Made by a program: the position numbers and the translations under genes. The notes under the pieces are model-generated. The model was given only the letters and a program-made list of their open reading frames with translations. It made no database searches and was not told the origin of the DNA. A DNA stretch of 64,000 bases from Cellulomonas sp. PhB143. Lineage in GTDB: Bacteria > Actinomycetota > Actinomycetes > Actinomycetales > Cellulomonadaceae. The first letter of the stretch is position 1, and every line of letters starts with the position of its first letter. This document shows positions 27,327 to 39,186 of the stretch, in pieces. The stretch lies in the NCBI RefSeq assembly GCF_003752595.1, contig NZ_RKIJ01000014.1, positions 147,937 to 211,936 of the forward strand, in the 5' to 3' direction.

Positions 27327-29561
27327 GTGAGCGAGCAGGACGAGACGCACGAGAACCGCGACGGGCGCGAGGCCCGCGACGGGCGCGAGGACGGCGGTGC
27401 GGTCGGTCGGACGACGGCGGTCGGCACGCCCGCGGGCGAGCCGCTCGCGGAGGAGGCCGCCGGGGCGCCGCGGCCCTTCGCGGACGTCCCCGCCGCCGAC
27501 TACGTGCGCGACGGGGCGGCGGCGCTGCTCCTGCTGTGCTCGCTGTCGCTGCCATGGACGGCGGTGGCCCGCGCGTCGGACCGCGCCGAGGTCGTCCTCG
27601 TCACCCTGCTGTCCCTGCTCTCCCTCGCCCTGCCCTACCTGGCGCGCACCGGCCTGCTGCCCGGCGGGTGGACGGTCCGCGCGACGCGCGCGACGCGTCT
27701 GCTCGCGAACGCGCCCTACGGCGTCGCCGTCGTCTGGGCGGTCGTCGCCGACCTGGTGGCGGGCGACGACGGGCGCGGGCTGGGCAGCGCGGCGGCGCTC
27801 GGCCTCGCCGGGGCGCTCCTGGCTGCGCAGCCGCGGGCCTGCGAGCTCGCCCCGGCGGACGACGACGCCCGCGCGCTGCGGGGCTGGCGGCTCGGGCTCG
27901 GCGTGATCGGCGTGGTCGCGGCCGTCGCCACGGTCGTCGCGCTCGGGGTGCTCGTCACGGACGGGCCGGACGCCCTCGTGCTCGTGCGGGCCGCGCTCGC
28001 GGCGCTCTTCGTGCTCGTGATCGTGTGCCGGCCGATCCTCGGGGCGCTGCGTGGCGACGACACCTGGCGGATCGTCGTCGTCGGGCTCGGCGCGGTGCTC
28101 GCCGCGACGTTCGTGCTCGGCTCGGGCAACGCGACCCTCCTGCAGGTCGGGTCCGTGCGGTTCGCCGGCTTCGCGCTGCTCCTCCTGCCCGCCGCGGGAG
28201 CGGTGGCGGGGTCGGCGCTCCTGGAGCGGGCGGCGCGCGCGGCCGGCGTGCCGGCGGCGAGCGAGACCGAGGCCGCGCCGGCGGAGGGCTCGGGACCGGA
28301 GGTCGCCGTCGTGCTGCGGTGGGTCGCGGTCGCGCGGCACGCCCTGATGCTGCTCGCGGTGACCGCGGCGTTCGTCGCCGCCGACGGCCTGGTCGACCTG
28401 GTCGACGGCGGCCCGCGCACGGCCACGGCCGTGCTGTCCCTCGTCCTCGGCCTGCTCGTCCTCGTGGCCACCCTGCCGGGCGTGCGCGCGCTCGGGTCCG
28501 ACGCCGTCGAGGGCCGCGCGCCCGCGCTCGCCGCGGCCGGGGCGAGCGTCGTGGTCGGGATCGTCCTGCTCGTCGCGGGCGGGCAGGACGCCGGTCCCGT
28601 GGTCGGGACCGAGCGCTGGCTGCTCGCTCTCGGTCTCCCGGCCCTCGTGGTCCTCGCGCTGACCGGCACCGGCACGGTGCGGGCGTACTTCGCCGCGCAC
28701 CCCGCGGCCCGCGCCGGCCGCACGGGTGCGTACGTCTGGGCGCCCCGGCGCACCGCGGACGACGGCGCGGCGACGGACGGCGGGGAGAAGGGCGCCGCGA
28801 AGAAGGCGGCGAAGACGGAGCGGGCCGCGGCGAAGGCGGCGGAGAAGGAGCGTGCCGCGGCAGAGAAGGAGCGTGCCGCGGCACGGGACGCCGCGACGAG
28901 CGCGCCCTCGCTCGCGCCGGCGGCCGCAGCCGGGCCGGAGCCGGACGGCTCGGAGACCGACAGCAACGACGCGGCCGGCCCGGAGGCCGACGGCTCGGAG
29001 CCTGACGGCACGGAGGTCGACAGCACGGACGCGGCCGGCCCTGCGCCCGTCGCCGCACGCGCCGCCGAGGCCACCGGGGCCGAGACGACCCAGGAGCGGC
29101 CGCGCCGGCGCATCTCCAGCTCCGGGAGCCGCGTGCCGGGGCGGCGCGGCCCGGCGACCGTCCTCGGCGAGTCGACACAGGTGATCCCTGTCGAGCCGGA
29201 GAGGACCGGCTACGCCGCCCGCCCGGGCCTGCAGTCCGCCGGGCCCGAGGCGGAGCGCGAGCGCACGCAGCGGGTGCCGGTCCAGGGCGGCGGCCGCGAC
29301 GGGGAGAGCGCCGCGGAGACCACGAGCGCCCTGCCGCCGGTGCGGCCGGAGACCGGGCCGGGCACCGTCGTCGGGCGCTGGACGACGGCGCAGGCCGCGG
29401 ACCCGGGGACCTCGCTCGAGGACCTGGCGGCCATGGCCGCCGAGGAGCCCGCCCTGCACCCGTACATCGCTGCGAACCCGGCGACGTACCCGGCGCTCCT
29501 GGACTGGCTCGGCGGGCTCGGCGAGCCCGAGGTCGACGCCGCGCTCGCCGCCCGTCGGTAG
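27327..29561 (+). CDS. Large membrane protein with C-terminal variant leucine-rich repeat
   Basis: 744 residues; AGGAGG at 27316-27321 sets GTG 27327. Roughly ten to twelve hydrophobic segments span residues 60-465. A Lys/Ala/Glu-rich helical stretch follows (AKKAAKTERAAAKAAEKERA), with the decapeptide AEKERAAAEK region duplicated, then a disordered acidic part with repeated D/S/E-AAGPE motifs. The C-terminal 55 residues (DPGTSLEDLAAMAAEEPALH ... ALLDWLGGLGEPEVDAALAA) match the variant leucine-rich repeat module of actinobacteria. No function known. Confidence 0.78.
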   Translation: MSEQDETHENRDGREARDGREDGGAVGRTTAVGTPAGEPLAEEAAGAPRPFADVPAADYVRDGAAALLLLCSLSLPWTAVARASDRAEVVLVTLLSLLSLALPYLARTGLLPGGWTVRATRATRLLANAPYGVAVVWAVVADLVAGDDGRGLGSAAALGLAGALLAAQPRACELAPADDDARALRGWRLGLGVIGVVAAVATVVALGVLVTDGPDALVLVRAALAALFVLVIVCRPILGALRGDDTWRIVVVGLGAVLAATFVLGSGNATLLQVGSVRFAGFALLLLPAAGAVAGSALLERAARAAGVPAASETEAAPAEGSGPEVAVVLRWVAVARHALMLLAVTAAFVAADGLVDLVDGGPRTATAVLSLVLGLLVLVATLPGVRALGSDAVEGRAPALAAAGASVVVGIVLLVAGGQDAGPVVGTERWLLALGLPALVVLALTGTGTVRAYFAAHPAARAGRTGAYVWAPRRTADDGAATDGGEKGAAKKAAKTERAAAKAAEKERAAAEKERAAARDAATSAPSLAPAAAAGPEPDGSETDSNDAAGPEADGSEPDGTEVDSTDAAGPAPVAARAAEATGAETTQERPRRRISSSGSRVPGRRGPATVLGESTQVIPVEPERTGYAARPGLQSAGPEAERERTQRVPVQGGGRDGESAAETTSALPPVRPETGPGTVVGRWTTAQAADPGTSLEDLAAMAAEEPALHPYIAANPATYPALLDWLGGLGEPEVDAALAARR

Positions 29562-29583
29562 CGCTCCGACCGCACCGCCGGCA

Positions 29584-29621
29584 GCGCCCCGGCCGACGTC
29601 CTCGGGCGTCGGCCGGGGCGC
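29584..29621. terminator. Terminator upstream of the leu leader
   Basis: GCGCCCCGGCCGACG pairs perfectly with CGTCGGCCGGGGCGC across an eight-base loop, 23 nt after the LRV protein stop and just before the leuA promoter. Confidence 0.75.
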
Positions 29622-29625
29622 GCGC

Positions 29626-29631
29626 TACACT
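29626..29631 (+). promoter_or_regulatory. -10 box TACACT of the leuA transcript
   Basis: TACACT starts 12 nt before the GTG of the leader peptide at 29638, so transcription should begin at that codon. Confidence 0.6.
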
Positions 29632-29637
29632 GGCCGG

Positions 29638-31565
<1,928 letters not shown>

Positions 31566-31598
31566 CGCGCGGCGCCCGCGAGCGCCCGCCTCCTCCCG

Positions 31599-31646
31599 AC
31601 CTGTCAGACCCTCGCTCAGCCATACCGGGGCGAGGGTCTGACAGGT
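31599..31646. repeat. Intergenic palindrome, family B copy 1
   Basis: ACCTGTCAGACCCTCGC pairs perfectly with its reverse complement at 31630-31646. The loop TCAGCCATACCGGG contains CCATACCGGGG at its edge (31620-31630), a motif shared with copy 2. It lies 34 nt after leuA and may also terminate it. Confidence 0.85.
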
Positions 31647-31659
31647 CTGGCTGCGTCGG

Positions 31660-31706
31660 ACGTGTCAGACCGTGGCCCCGCCATACCGGGGTGGGAGTCT
31701 GACAGG
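31660..31706. repeat. Intergenic palindrome, family B copy 2
   Basis: ACGTGTCAGAC and GTCTGACAGGT form the outer stem (one mismatch), and CCCCG/CGGGG an inner stem around CCATAC. CCATACCGGGG (31681-31691) and TGTCAGAC are shared with copy 1 in the same orientation, so the pair is a degenerate tandem duplication before recO. Confidence 0.8.
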
Positions 31707-31741
31707 TGCGGGGGCCGGGCACGCGTGTCGCAGGCATGCCC

Positions 31742-31747
31742 GACAAT
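31742..31747 (+). promoter_or_regulatory. -10 box GACAAT of recO
   Basis: GACAAT starts 12 nt before GTG 31754, which gives the family-typical RecO N-terminus and a leaderless start. Confidence 0.55.
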
Positions 31748-31753
31748 GGACCC

Positions 31754-32602
31754 GTGCCCCTGTACCGAGACGACGCGATCGTGATGCGCACCCAGAAGCT
31801 GGGCGAGGCGGACCGCATCGTGACGCTGCTGACGCGCGAGCACGGCACGGTGCGGGCCGTGGCCAAGGGTGTGCGCCGCACCTCCTCGCGCTTCGGCGCG
31901 CGGCTCGAGCCGTTCATGATGGTCGACGTCCAGCTGCACGAGGGCCGCTCGCTGGACATCGTCACGCAGGTCGAGACCGTCGGCCCGTACGCGCGCGCGA
32001 TCTGCGAGGACTACGGCCTGTACACCGCGGGCACCGTGATGCTCGAGACGGCCGACCGCCTCGTCGGCGGGGAGCGCGAGCCGTCGGTCCAGCAGTTCTG
32101 GCTGCTCGTGGGCGCCGTGCGCTCCCTCGCGGAGAAGACGCACGCGCCGGGCCTCGTGCTCGACTCCTACCTGCTGCGGGCGTTCGCCATCGCCGGGTGG
32201 GCGGCGTCGTTCACCGACTGCGCCCGCTGCGGCGAGCCCGGCCCGCACCACTCCTTCGCGGTCGCCCAGGGCGGCGCGGTCTGCCAGCGCTGCCGCCCGC
32301 CCGGCGCGACCTCGCCGGCGCCGCAGACCTTCGCGCTCCTCGCCGCGCTCATCGCGGGGGACTGGGACGTCGCCGACGCCTCCGACGCCCGCCACCGCCG
32401 GGAGGCCGCCGGCCTCGTCGCCGCCTACAGCCAGTACCACCTCGAGAGGACGTTGAGATCGTTGCGCATGGTCGAGCGGGACGAGCCCGCCCCCGCACCG
32501 GCGATCCGGCACGCCCAGGCGCAGCTCGAGCCCCCGGCGCCCGACGGCGTCCCCCGCCCCGCGGACGCGCCTCGCCCCGCCGAGGGCGAGGTCCGGGCAT
32601 GA
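31754..32602 (+). CDS. recO: DNA repair protein RecO
   Basis: 282 residues from GTG 31754 ([20 protein letters not shown]). In-frame starts at 31706 and 31736 lie upstream of the -10 box. OB-fold N-domain, then a helical C-domain with a zinc site [11 protein letters not shown] ... [10 protein letters not shown]. RecO loads RecA on SSB-coated DNA in the RecFOR pathway. The last 30 residues are Pro/Ala-rich and probably disordered. The stop overlaps uppS by four bases. Confidence 0.95.
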   Translation: MPLYRDDAIVMRTQKLGEADRIVTLLTREHGTVRAVAKGVRRTSSRFGARLEPFMMVDVQLHEGRSLDIVTQVETVGPYARAICEDYGLYTAGTVMLETADRLVGGEREPSVQQFWLLVGAVRSLAEKTHAPGLVLDSYLLRAFAIAGWAASFTDCARCGEPGPHHSFAVAQGGAVCQRCRPPGATSPAPQTFALLAALIAGDWDVADASDARHRREAAGLVAAYSQYHLERTLRSLRMVERDEPAPAPAIRHAQAQLEPPAPDGVPRPADAPRPAEGEVRA

Positions 32603-33444
32603 GCCCCCGACCGTCGTCGGGCAGGAGGCGCGCCGCCGCGGCGGCGCCGGCGCGGACCACGCCGGTGGTCGCCCCGCCGCCCCACCCCTCGGGCGCGCGT
32701 CCGCCGGCGGTCCCGGCGGAGCTCGTGCCGCAGCACGTCGCGGTCGTGATGGACGGCAACGGCCGGTGGGCCAACGCCCGCGGCCTGCCGCGCACGGCCG
32801 GGCACGAGGCCGGCGAGGCCTCCCTGCTCGACGTCGTCGCGGGCGCCGTGGAGATCGGCGTCAAGCACGTCAGCGCATACGCGTTCTCCACGGAGAACTG
32901 GAAGCGCTCGCCCGACGAGGTGCGCTTCCTCATGGGCTTCAACCGCGACGTGATCCGCCGCCGGCGCGACGAGATGCATGCCTGGGGCGTGCGCGTGCGC
33001 TGGGCGGGGCGCCGCCCGCGCCTGTGGCCGTCGGTGGTCCGGGAGCTCGAGGCCGCCGAGGAGCTGACGCGCGGCAACGACGTCTGCACCCTGACGATGT
33101 GCGTCAACTACGGCGGGCGCGCCGAGATCGCGGACGCTGCGCGCGCGATCGCCGAGGAGGTCGCGGCCGGGCGGCTCGACCCGCGCAAGGTGACCGAGAA
33201 GACCGTGCAGCGTCACCTCGACGAGCCCGACCTGCCGGACGTGGACCTGTTCTGGCGCAGCTCCGGCGAGCAGCGCACGTCGAACTTCATGCTGTGGCAG
33301 GCCGCGTACGCGGAGATGGTCTTCATGGACACGCCGTGGCCCGACGTCGACCGCCGCACGCTCTGGGCGGCGATCGAGGAGTACGCGCGCCGCGACCGGC
33401 GCTACGGGGGAGCGGTCGACGCGCCGTCGGCCGAGGACGGTTAG
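32599..33444 (+). CDS. uppS: Isoprenyl (polyprenyl diphosphate) synthase, UppS family
   Basis: 281 residues from ATG 32599 (ATGA overlap with recO). A 40-residue Arg/Ala/Pro-rich N-tail precedes [20 protein letters not shown] (Asp near residue 51, the Mg/diphosphate site), [20 protein letters not shown] and [20 protein letters not shown]. These are the cis-prenyltransferase motifs. It makes the lipid carrier for cell-wall synthesis. The stop codon overlaps the stop of the convergent VTT gene. Confidence 0.95.
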   Translation: MSPRPSSGRRRAAAAAPARTTPVVAPPPHPSGARPPAVPAELVPQHVAVVMDGNGRWANARGLPRTAGHEAGEASLLDVVAGAVEIGVKHVSAYAFSTENWKRSPDEVRFLMGFNRDVIRRRRDEMHAWGVRVRWAGRRPRLWPSVVRELEAAEELTRGNDVCTLTMCVNYGGRAEIADAARAIAEEVAAGRLDPRKVTEKTVQRHLDEPDLPDVDLFWRSSGEQRTSNFMLWQAAYAEMVFMDTPWPDVDRRTLWAAIEEYARRDRRYGGAVDAPSAEDG

Positions 33445-33980
33445 GCGCGCCCCGCCGGGGCGGCGCCGCTCGCGGCCCGCCGCGGCGCGCGGCGGCGCTG
33501 GACGAGGCGCACCGCGACGGCGGTGAGCGCCGCGAGCAGCAGCAGGACCAGGACGACCGTGCCCCACTGCGCGCCGGCGGCGGCGGCCAGCGCGGCCTGC
33601 CACGCGGCCCACCCGGCGGTCGCGTACAGGAGGGCGTGCAGCACGCAGCCCACGATCATCGTCGGCAGGTAGCGGCGCAGCGGCATGCGGGCGACCCCGG
33701 CCGCGGCGTTGACGACCGTGCAGGCGCCGGGCACGACGAACGAGCCGAGGACGCCGAGCACGCCCCAGCGCTCGATGGTGCGCGTGCCGCGGTTGCCGTC
33801 GGGGCTGGTCAGCCACGCGTGCACCCAGCCGATGACCTTCCCGTCCGGGGCCGAGCGGTCGCGCGCCCACGTGGCGGCGCGCCGGCCGGCCCAGTAGGTC
33901 GCCAGGGTCCGGACGAGCCCGAACGCGAGGAAGAAGACGAAGAACGGCCAGTAGCGGGGCTCGTCGAGGGTCTGCGGCAC
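33441..33980 (-). CDS. VTT/DedA-like membrane protein
   Basis: 179 residues from GTG 33980, three bases after zur. Hydrophobic helices ([60 protein letters not shown]) flank [20 protein letters not shown] and [19 protein letters not shown]. The re-entrant G-x-x-x-P/R pattern is as in the VTT (SNARE-associated) family, whose members include lipid scramblases or polyprenyl-phosphate flippases. It is the last gene of the zinc operon, and its stop overlaps the uppS stop (TTAG). Confidence 0.75.
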   Translation of the reverse strand: MPQTLDEPRYWPFFVFFLAFGLVRTLATYWAGRRAATWARDRSAPDGKVIGWVHAWLTSPDGNRGTRTIERWGVLGVLGSFVVPGACTVVNAAAGVARMPLRRYLPTMIVGCVLHALLYATAGWAAWQAALAAAAGAQWGTVVLVLLLLAALTAVAVRLVQRRRAPRRAASGAAPAGRA

Positions 33981-33983
33981 GGG

Positions 33984-34418
33984 TCAGGCAGCTCCGTCGC
34001 GGTGGTTGGCGGGACCGGGGGCGGGGCGGGAGGGCACGGCGGCGCACGCGGCGCAGGTGCCGAAGAGCTCGACGGTGTGCTCGATGCCGGTGAAGCCGTG
34101 CGACGCGCCGACGCTGCGCGCCCAGGCCTCGACGGTCGGGCCGTCGATCTCCACGGCGCGCCCGCACGAGCGGCACACGAGGTGGTGGTGGTGCTCGCTG
34201 CGCTCGCAGCGGCGGTAGAGGCTCTCCCCGTCCTCGGTGCGCAGCACGTCGACGTCGCCGTTGTCCGCGAGCGACTGCAGCGTGCGGTACACGGTGGCGA
34301 GACCGATGGTGTCGCCCTCGTGGCGCATCAGGTCGTGGAGCTGCTGCGCGCTGCGGAACTCGTCGAGCCGGTCGAGCGTCTCGGAGACCGCGGCGCGCTG
34401 GCGCGTCATGCGCTGCAC
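33984..34418 (-). CDS. zur: Zinc uptake regulator Zur (Fur family)
   Basis: 144 residues from GTG 34418, which has GGAGG six bases upstream; ATG 34409 would make a four-base overlap with znuB but lacks a well-placed ribosome-binding site. TRQRAAVSETLDRLDEFRSA and TIGLATVYRTLQSLADNGDV form the winged helix. CERSEHHHHLVCRSCGRAVE and ELFGTCAACAA provide the His cluster and two CxxC pairs. The overall pattern resembles mycobacterial Zur (FurB). It represses zinc uptake when zinc is plentiful. A Zur-type box covers the znuA promoter of the same operon. Confidence 0.92.
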   Translation of the reverse strand: MQRMTRQRAAVSETLDRLDEFRSAQQLHDLMRHEGDTIGLATVYRTLQSLADNGDVDVLRTEDGESLYRRCERSEHHHHLVCRSCGRAVEIDGPTVEAWARSVGASHGFTGIEHTVELFGTCAACAAVPSRPAPGPANHRDGAA

Positions 34419-35371
34419 GGACCACCTCCGGTGCCCCGCCCGTCCTGCGCCGGGACGGTCCCGGGCGCGGCGAGCTCGACGTCGTCGGGGATGTCGGGGT
34501 GCGGGTCGGACTGGCGGCCCCGCCGTCGGGCGACGACGAGCGGTCGCAGGACCGCCACCACCGCGTAGACGCAGATCGCGAGGACCACGATCGTGGCCCC
34601 GGGCGACCACGGCCGCCAGTAGGTGATCGACAGCCCGGCGACGCACACGACGACGCCCACCATCGTGGCGACGAGCATCGTGCGCGCGAACGAGCGGGTC
34701 ACGAGCTGGGCGACGGCCACGGGGACGATCATCAGCGCGCTGACCAGCAGCAGCCCGACGACGCGCATCGCGACCGTCACGGTCAGGGCCGCGACGACCG
34801 CGACCGCGATGTTCAGCGCGCGCACCGGCAGGCCGGACGCGATCGCGAACTCCTCGTCCTGGCTCACGGAGAACAGCGCCGAGCGCAGCCCGAGGCCGAC
34901 GAGCAGGATGATCGCCCCGAGGATCACGGTCAGCACGAGGTCGGCGCCGGTGACGGTGGAGATCGACCCGAAGAGGTAGCTCATGAGGTTCGACTGCGTC
35001 CCGCCGGCGATCCCGATGAGCAGCACGCCGCCTGCGATCCCGCCGTAGAACAGCAGCGCCAGGGCCACGTCCCCGCTGGTCTTGCCGCGCTCGCGGACGA
35101 TCTCGATGGCGACCGAGCCGACGACGGCCGCGACGACCGCCCCGGGGATCGCGAGCTCGTCCTGGGGGACCAGGCCCATGCCGGCGCCGACGAGCCAGCC
35201 GAGCGCGACCCCGGTCAGGGCGACGTGCCCGATCCCGTCGCCGAGCAGGGCGAGGCGCCGCTGCACCAGGTACGTGCCGACGATCGGCGCGGTGACGCCG
35301 ACGAGGAGCGCGGCGACCAGCCCCCGCTGCATGAGGGGGTCGGTGAGCATGTAGGCGAGCTCGTCGATCAT
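34406..35371 (-). CDS. znuB: Zinc ABC transporter permease
   Basis: 321 residues. About eight membrane helices: LVAALLVGVTAPIVGTYLVQ, then RRLALLGDGIGHVALTGVAL (the ABC-3 signature), SGDVALALLFYGGIAGGVLL and MRVVGLLLVSALMIVPVAVA. The tail from about residue 285 is hydrophilic and Pro/Asp-rich. ATG 35371 overlaps the znuC stop by four bases. Confidence 0.92.
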   Translation of the reverse strand: MIDELAYMLTDPLMQRGLVAALLVGVTAPIVGTYLVQRRLALLGDGIGHVALTGVALGWLVGAGMGLVPQDELAIPGAVVAAVVGSVAIEIVRERGKTSGDVALALLFYGGIAGGVLLIGIAGGTQSNLMSYLFGSISTVTGADLVLTVILGAIILLVGLGLRSALFSVSQDEEFAIASGLPVRALNIAVAVVAALTVTVAMRVVGLLLVSALMIVPVAVAQLVTRSFARTMLVATMVGVVVCVAGLSITYWRPWSPGATIVVLAICVYAVVAVLRPLVVARRRGRQSDPHPDIPDDVELAAPGTVPAQDGRGTGGGPCSA

Positions 35372-36198
35372 GAGGTCAGTCCCGTGTCGGCCTGGGGCAC
35401 GGCGCCCGTCGGGGCGTCGTCGTGCGGGTGGACGTGCTCGTGACCCGCCAGGGCGTGGCCGGGCGAGGGGGCGGGCGGGGCGCCGTCGTGCACCACCCGC
35501 CCGTGGCGCAGGACGACGGCGCGGGTCACCAGGGGCGCGAGCTCTCCGAGCTCGTGGAGCACGACGAGCACGGTCAGTCCCTCGTCGACGAGGCGGCGCA
35601 TGGTGGCGGCGAACGCCTCCTGGCTCGGCTGGTCGACGCCCGCGACGGGCTCGTCGAGGATCATCAGCTCGGGCCGGCGCACCAGCGCGCGGGCGATCAG
35701 GACGCGCTGCTGCTGGCCGCCCGAGAGCTCGCCGGTGCTGTCCTGGGCGCGGTCGCGCAGCCCGACCATGTCGAGGGCCTCGTCCGTGCGCTCGCGCCAG
35801 CCGCCGGGCAGGCGCAGTCGGCGGCCGTACAGCAGGCCGGAGGAGACGACCTCGCGCGCCGTGGAGGGGACGCCGGACTGGGCGCTGACGCGCTGCGGGA
35901 CGTAGCCGACGCGGCGCCAGTCGACACCCTTGCCGAGCGGGGCACCGAGCAGCTCGACGCTCCCGGCGGTGCGGGGGAGCACCCCGACGAGCGAGCGCAC
36001 GAGCGTCGACTTTCCCGAGCCGTTGGCGCCGAGCAGCGCGACGACCTCGCCGCGGTGCACGCGCAGGTCGACGCCGTGCAGGATGTCGCTCGCACCGAGC
36101 CGCACCCGCACGCCGCGGGCCTCGATGACGGGCTGCCCGACGACGGTCGGCTCGGTGGCGGGGGCCCTGGTCGGTTCCGGCGCGGCGCTCACGAGCAC
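35368..36198 (-). CDS. znuC: Zinc ABC transporter ATP-binding protein
   Basis: 276 residues from GTG 36198; GTG 36192 would give the usual four-base overlap with znuA. Walker A LLGANGSGKSTLVRSL, Q-loop VGYVPQR, signature ELSGGQQQRVLIARAL and Walker B LMILDEPVAGVD are intact, then the switch His in VLVVLHELGEL. The C-terminal tail HALAGHEHVHPHDDAPTG is His-rich, as in several zinc ATPases, and may bind metal. Confidence 0.92.
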   Translation of the reverse strand: MLVSAAPEPTRAPATEPTVVGQPVIEARGVRVRLGASDILHGVDLRVHRGEVVALLGANGSGKSTLVRSLVGVLPRTAGSVELLGAPLGKGVDWRRVGYVPQRVSAQSGVPSTAREVVSSGLLYGRRLRLPGGWRERTDEALDMVGLRDRAQDSTGELSGGQQQRVLIARALVRRPELMILDEPVAGVDQPSQEAFAATMRRLVDEGLTVLVVLHELGELAPLVTRAVVLRHGRVVHDGAPPAPSPGHALAGHEHVHPHDDAPTGAVPQADTGLTS

Positions 36199-37226
36199 GT
36201 CAGCCCGTCGGTGAGCTCGGTCAGGTTGCTGCGCATGATGCCAAGGTAGTCGGAGTCCGGGTCCGCCAGGCCCTCGATGGGGTCGAGGGGCGCGGTGGCG
36301 ACCCCGACGTCGTCGGCGAACGTCTCGGTGACCTTGGGGCTGGAGAGCGTCTCGGTGTAGATGGTGGTGACGTGCTCCCGCTCGACGACGTCGCGGATGT
36401 CGCGCAGGCGGGCGGGCGACGGCTCGTTCTCGGGGTCGATCCCCGCGATGCCGATCTGGTCGAGGTCGTAGTGCTCGGCGAGGTAGCCGAACGCCTCGTG
36501 CGAGGTGACGAGCGCGGCGCCGCGGCAGGGCTCGAGGCCCTTCGTGTAGTCGGCGTCCAGGCCCTCGAGGTCCTTCTCGAGCGCCGTGGCGTTGGCGGCG
36601 TAGTCGGTGGCGTGCTCGGGGTCGATCTCGGCGAGCCGTTCCTCGACGGCGGGGACGACGGCCGCCAGGCGCGTCGGGTCGAGCCAGAAGTGCGGGTCGT
36701 CCAGGCCGTGGGCGTGCTCGTCCTCGCCCTCCGCACCGGCGGGCTCGTGCCCCTCCTCGTGCTCGGCGGAGGTCGAGCGGTCGTCCGTCTCGAGCTCGTC
36801 CGCGTCGGCGCCGTTCGGGTGGCGCTCGAGGTCCGCGACCTCGCCGGCGTCGACGGCCGTGGCGTCGCGGGCGTCGACGGCGTCGTCCACCGCGGCCTGG
36901 AAGCCGCGCAGGTAGACCACGAGGTCGGCGTCCCCGACCGCGCGGACCTGGGCGGGGGAGAGCTCGAGGTCGTGCGGCTCGGCGGCCGGGGGCGTGAGGT
37001 TGGCGACCTCGGCGTGGTCCCCGCCGACGCGCTGGGCGACGAACTGCAGCGGGTAGAAGGACGCGAGCACCTGGAGGCGGACGGTGCCGTCGGACGCCGT
37101 CGAGGTGGCTGTGGGCACGCCGTCGGCCGCGGGCGAGCAGGCGGCGAGCGTCGCCGCGGTCGCGACGACGGTGACGGCGGCGCCGGCGGAGGTCAGGGCG
37201 CGGCGCGCAGGGGAGCGGAGGGGCAT
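36189..37226 (-). CDS. znuA: Zinc ABC transporter substrate-binding lipoprotein
   Basis: 345 residues. Lipoprotein signal peptide with lipobox LAAC (Cys near residue 30). VLASFYPLQFVAQRVGGDHA and PHDLELSPAQVRAVGDADLV begin the cluster A-1/ZnuA fold. A His/Asp/Glu-rich loop (EHEEGHEPAGAEGEDEHAHG) near residues 150-172 is typical of zinc-specific binding proteins. DPHFWLDP and VTSHEAFGYLAEHYDL supply further ligands. First gene of the operon; ATG 37226 lies 12 nt after the first base of its -10 box. Confidence 0.94.
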   Translation of the reverse strand: MPLRSPARRALTSAGAAVTVVATAATLAACSPAADGVPTATSTASDGTVRLQVLASFYPLQFVAQRVGGDHAEVANLTPPAAEPHDLELSPAQVRAVGDADLVVYLRGFQAAVDDAVDARDATAVDAGEVADLERHPNGADADELETDDRSTSAEHEEGHEPAGAEGEDEHAHGLDDPHFWLDPTRLAAVVPAVEERLAEIDPEHATDYAANATALEKDLEGLDADYTKGLEPCRGAALVTSHEAFGYLAEHYDLDQIGIAGIDPENEPSPARLRDIRDVVEREHVTTIYTETLSSPKVTETFADDVGVATAPLDPIEGLADPDSDYLGIMRSNLTELTDGLTCS

Positions 37227-37232
37227 GACCCG

Positions 37233-37261
37233 ATCCTGCTATTACTGATAATCAATGTCAA
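37233..37261 (-). promoter_or_regulatory. znuA promoter
   Basis: On the minus strand TTGACA (37261-37256), 17 bases, then CAGGAT (37238-37233), followed six bases later by ATG 37226. A full consensus -35 and leaderless spacing. Confidence 0.7.
37246..37260 (-). promoter_or_regulatory. Zur box over the znuA promoter
   Basis: The minus strand reads TGACATTGATTATCA, matching 12 of 15 positions of the actinobacterial Zur palindrome TGAAAATGATTTTCA. It overlaps the -35 hexamer and the spacer, so bound Zur-Zn would exclude RNA polymerase. The whole znuA-C-B-zur-VTT operon should therefore be induced by zinc shortage, with zur autoregulated. Confidence 0.8.
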
Positions 37262-37304
37262 CAAGGCTGCGCCGGGGGCGGCCCGCCCCGGCGTGCGCGC
37301 CCCG

Positions 37305-37310
37305 TAGGCT
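37305..37310 (+). promoter_or_regulatory. -10 box TAGGCT of glyS
   Basis: TAGGCT would start a leader of roughly 125 nt before GTG 37441. The leader contains GGGCGTCGG pairing with CCGACGCCC (about 37370-37395). No T-box specifier or antiterminator sequence was recognised. Confidence 0.4.
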
Positions 37311-37440
37311 TGACCCGCGGTCCGGCCCGCCGCGGACGACGAGCGCACCCCCGGTGCGCCGCGCGCCCGGGCGTCGGCCGGGACCCGACGCCCCCACGAG
37401 CCACGTGCGGGGTACGCCCGAGCACCCAGGAGTGATCACC

Positions 37441-38826
<1,386 letters not shown>

Positions 38827-38852
38827 CCGCCCCGTCTCCACGGGGCACCCCT

Positions 38853-38918
38853 CCGCCGAGACGTCGAATTCCGCCCCGAGATCTGCGATCTCTGGGGCGG
38901 AATTCGACGTCTCGGCGG
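38853..38918. repeat. Long intergenic palindrome, family A copy 2
   Basis: Left arm CCGCCGAGACGTCGAATTCC ... GAGATC, loop TGC, right arm GATCTC-T-GGGGCGG ... CGTCTCGGCGG. All bases pair except the single extra T at the same place as the extra A in copy 1. Located between the convergent glyS and small membrane protein genes. Confidence 0.9.
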
Positions 38919-38926
38919 TCGTCCGG

Positions 38927-39085
38927 CTAGCGGCCGACCTTCTGGTTGCCCTTGCCGACGAACACGAGGACCACGCCGACGACGGCGAGGATCAGCCCGA
39001 CGTAGATGAAGAACTGGCCGAGGCCGGCGAGGCCGAGGACGAGCACGACGAGTCCGGCCACGATGAGCGCGAGCCACAGAGCCAT
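38927..39085 (-). CDS. Small two-helix membrane protein
   Basis: 52 residues: MALWLALIVAGLVVLVLGLA, GLGQFFIYVGLILAVVGVVL and a basic end VFVGKGNQKVGR. GGAAGG lies eight bases before ATG 39085 on the minus strand. Composed almost only of two membrane helices with a short turn. No function known; such proteins may associate with membrane complexes. Confidence 0.75.
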   Translation of the reverse strand: MALWLALIVAGLVVLVLGLAGLGQFFIYVGLILAVVGVVLVFVGKGNQKVGR

Positions 39086-39186
39086 GGGATTTCCTTCCGG
39101 GCGGGGGGTTGTCGTCGCGCAGTATGTCACCCGCGCTTCCGGTGCCGCCCGCGTCGCCCGGCCCGTCCGCCTCGGCCCGCCCCCTC

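Noticed and set aside
37311..37440. T-box riboswitch upstream of glyS
   Set aside because: No antiterminator T-box sequence or clear glycine specifier loop could be found; only generic GC-rich stems are present.
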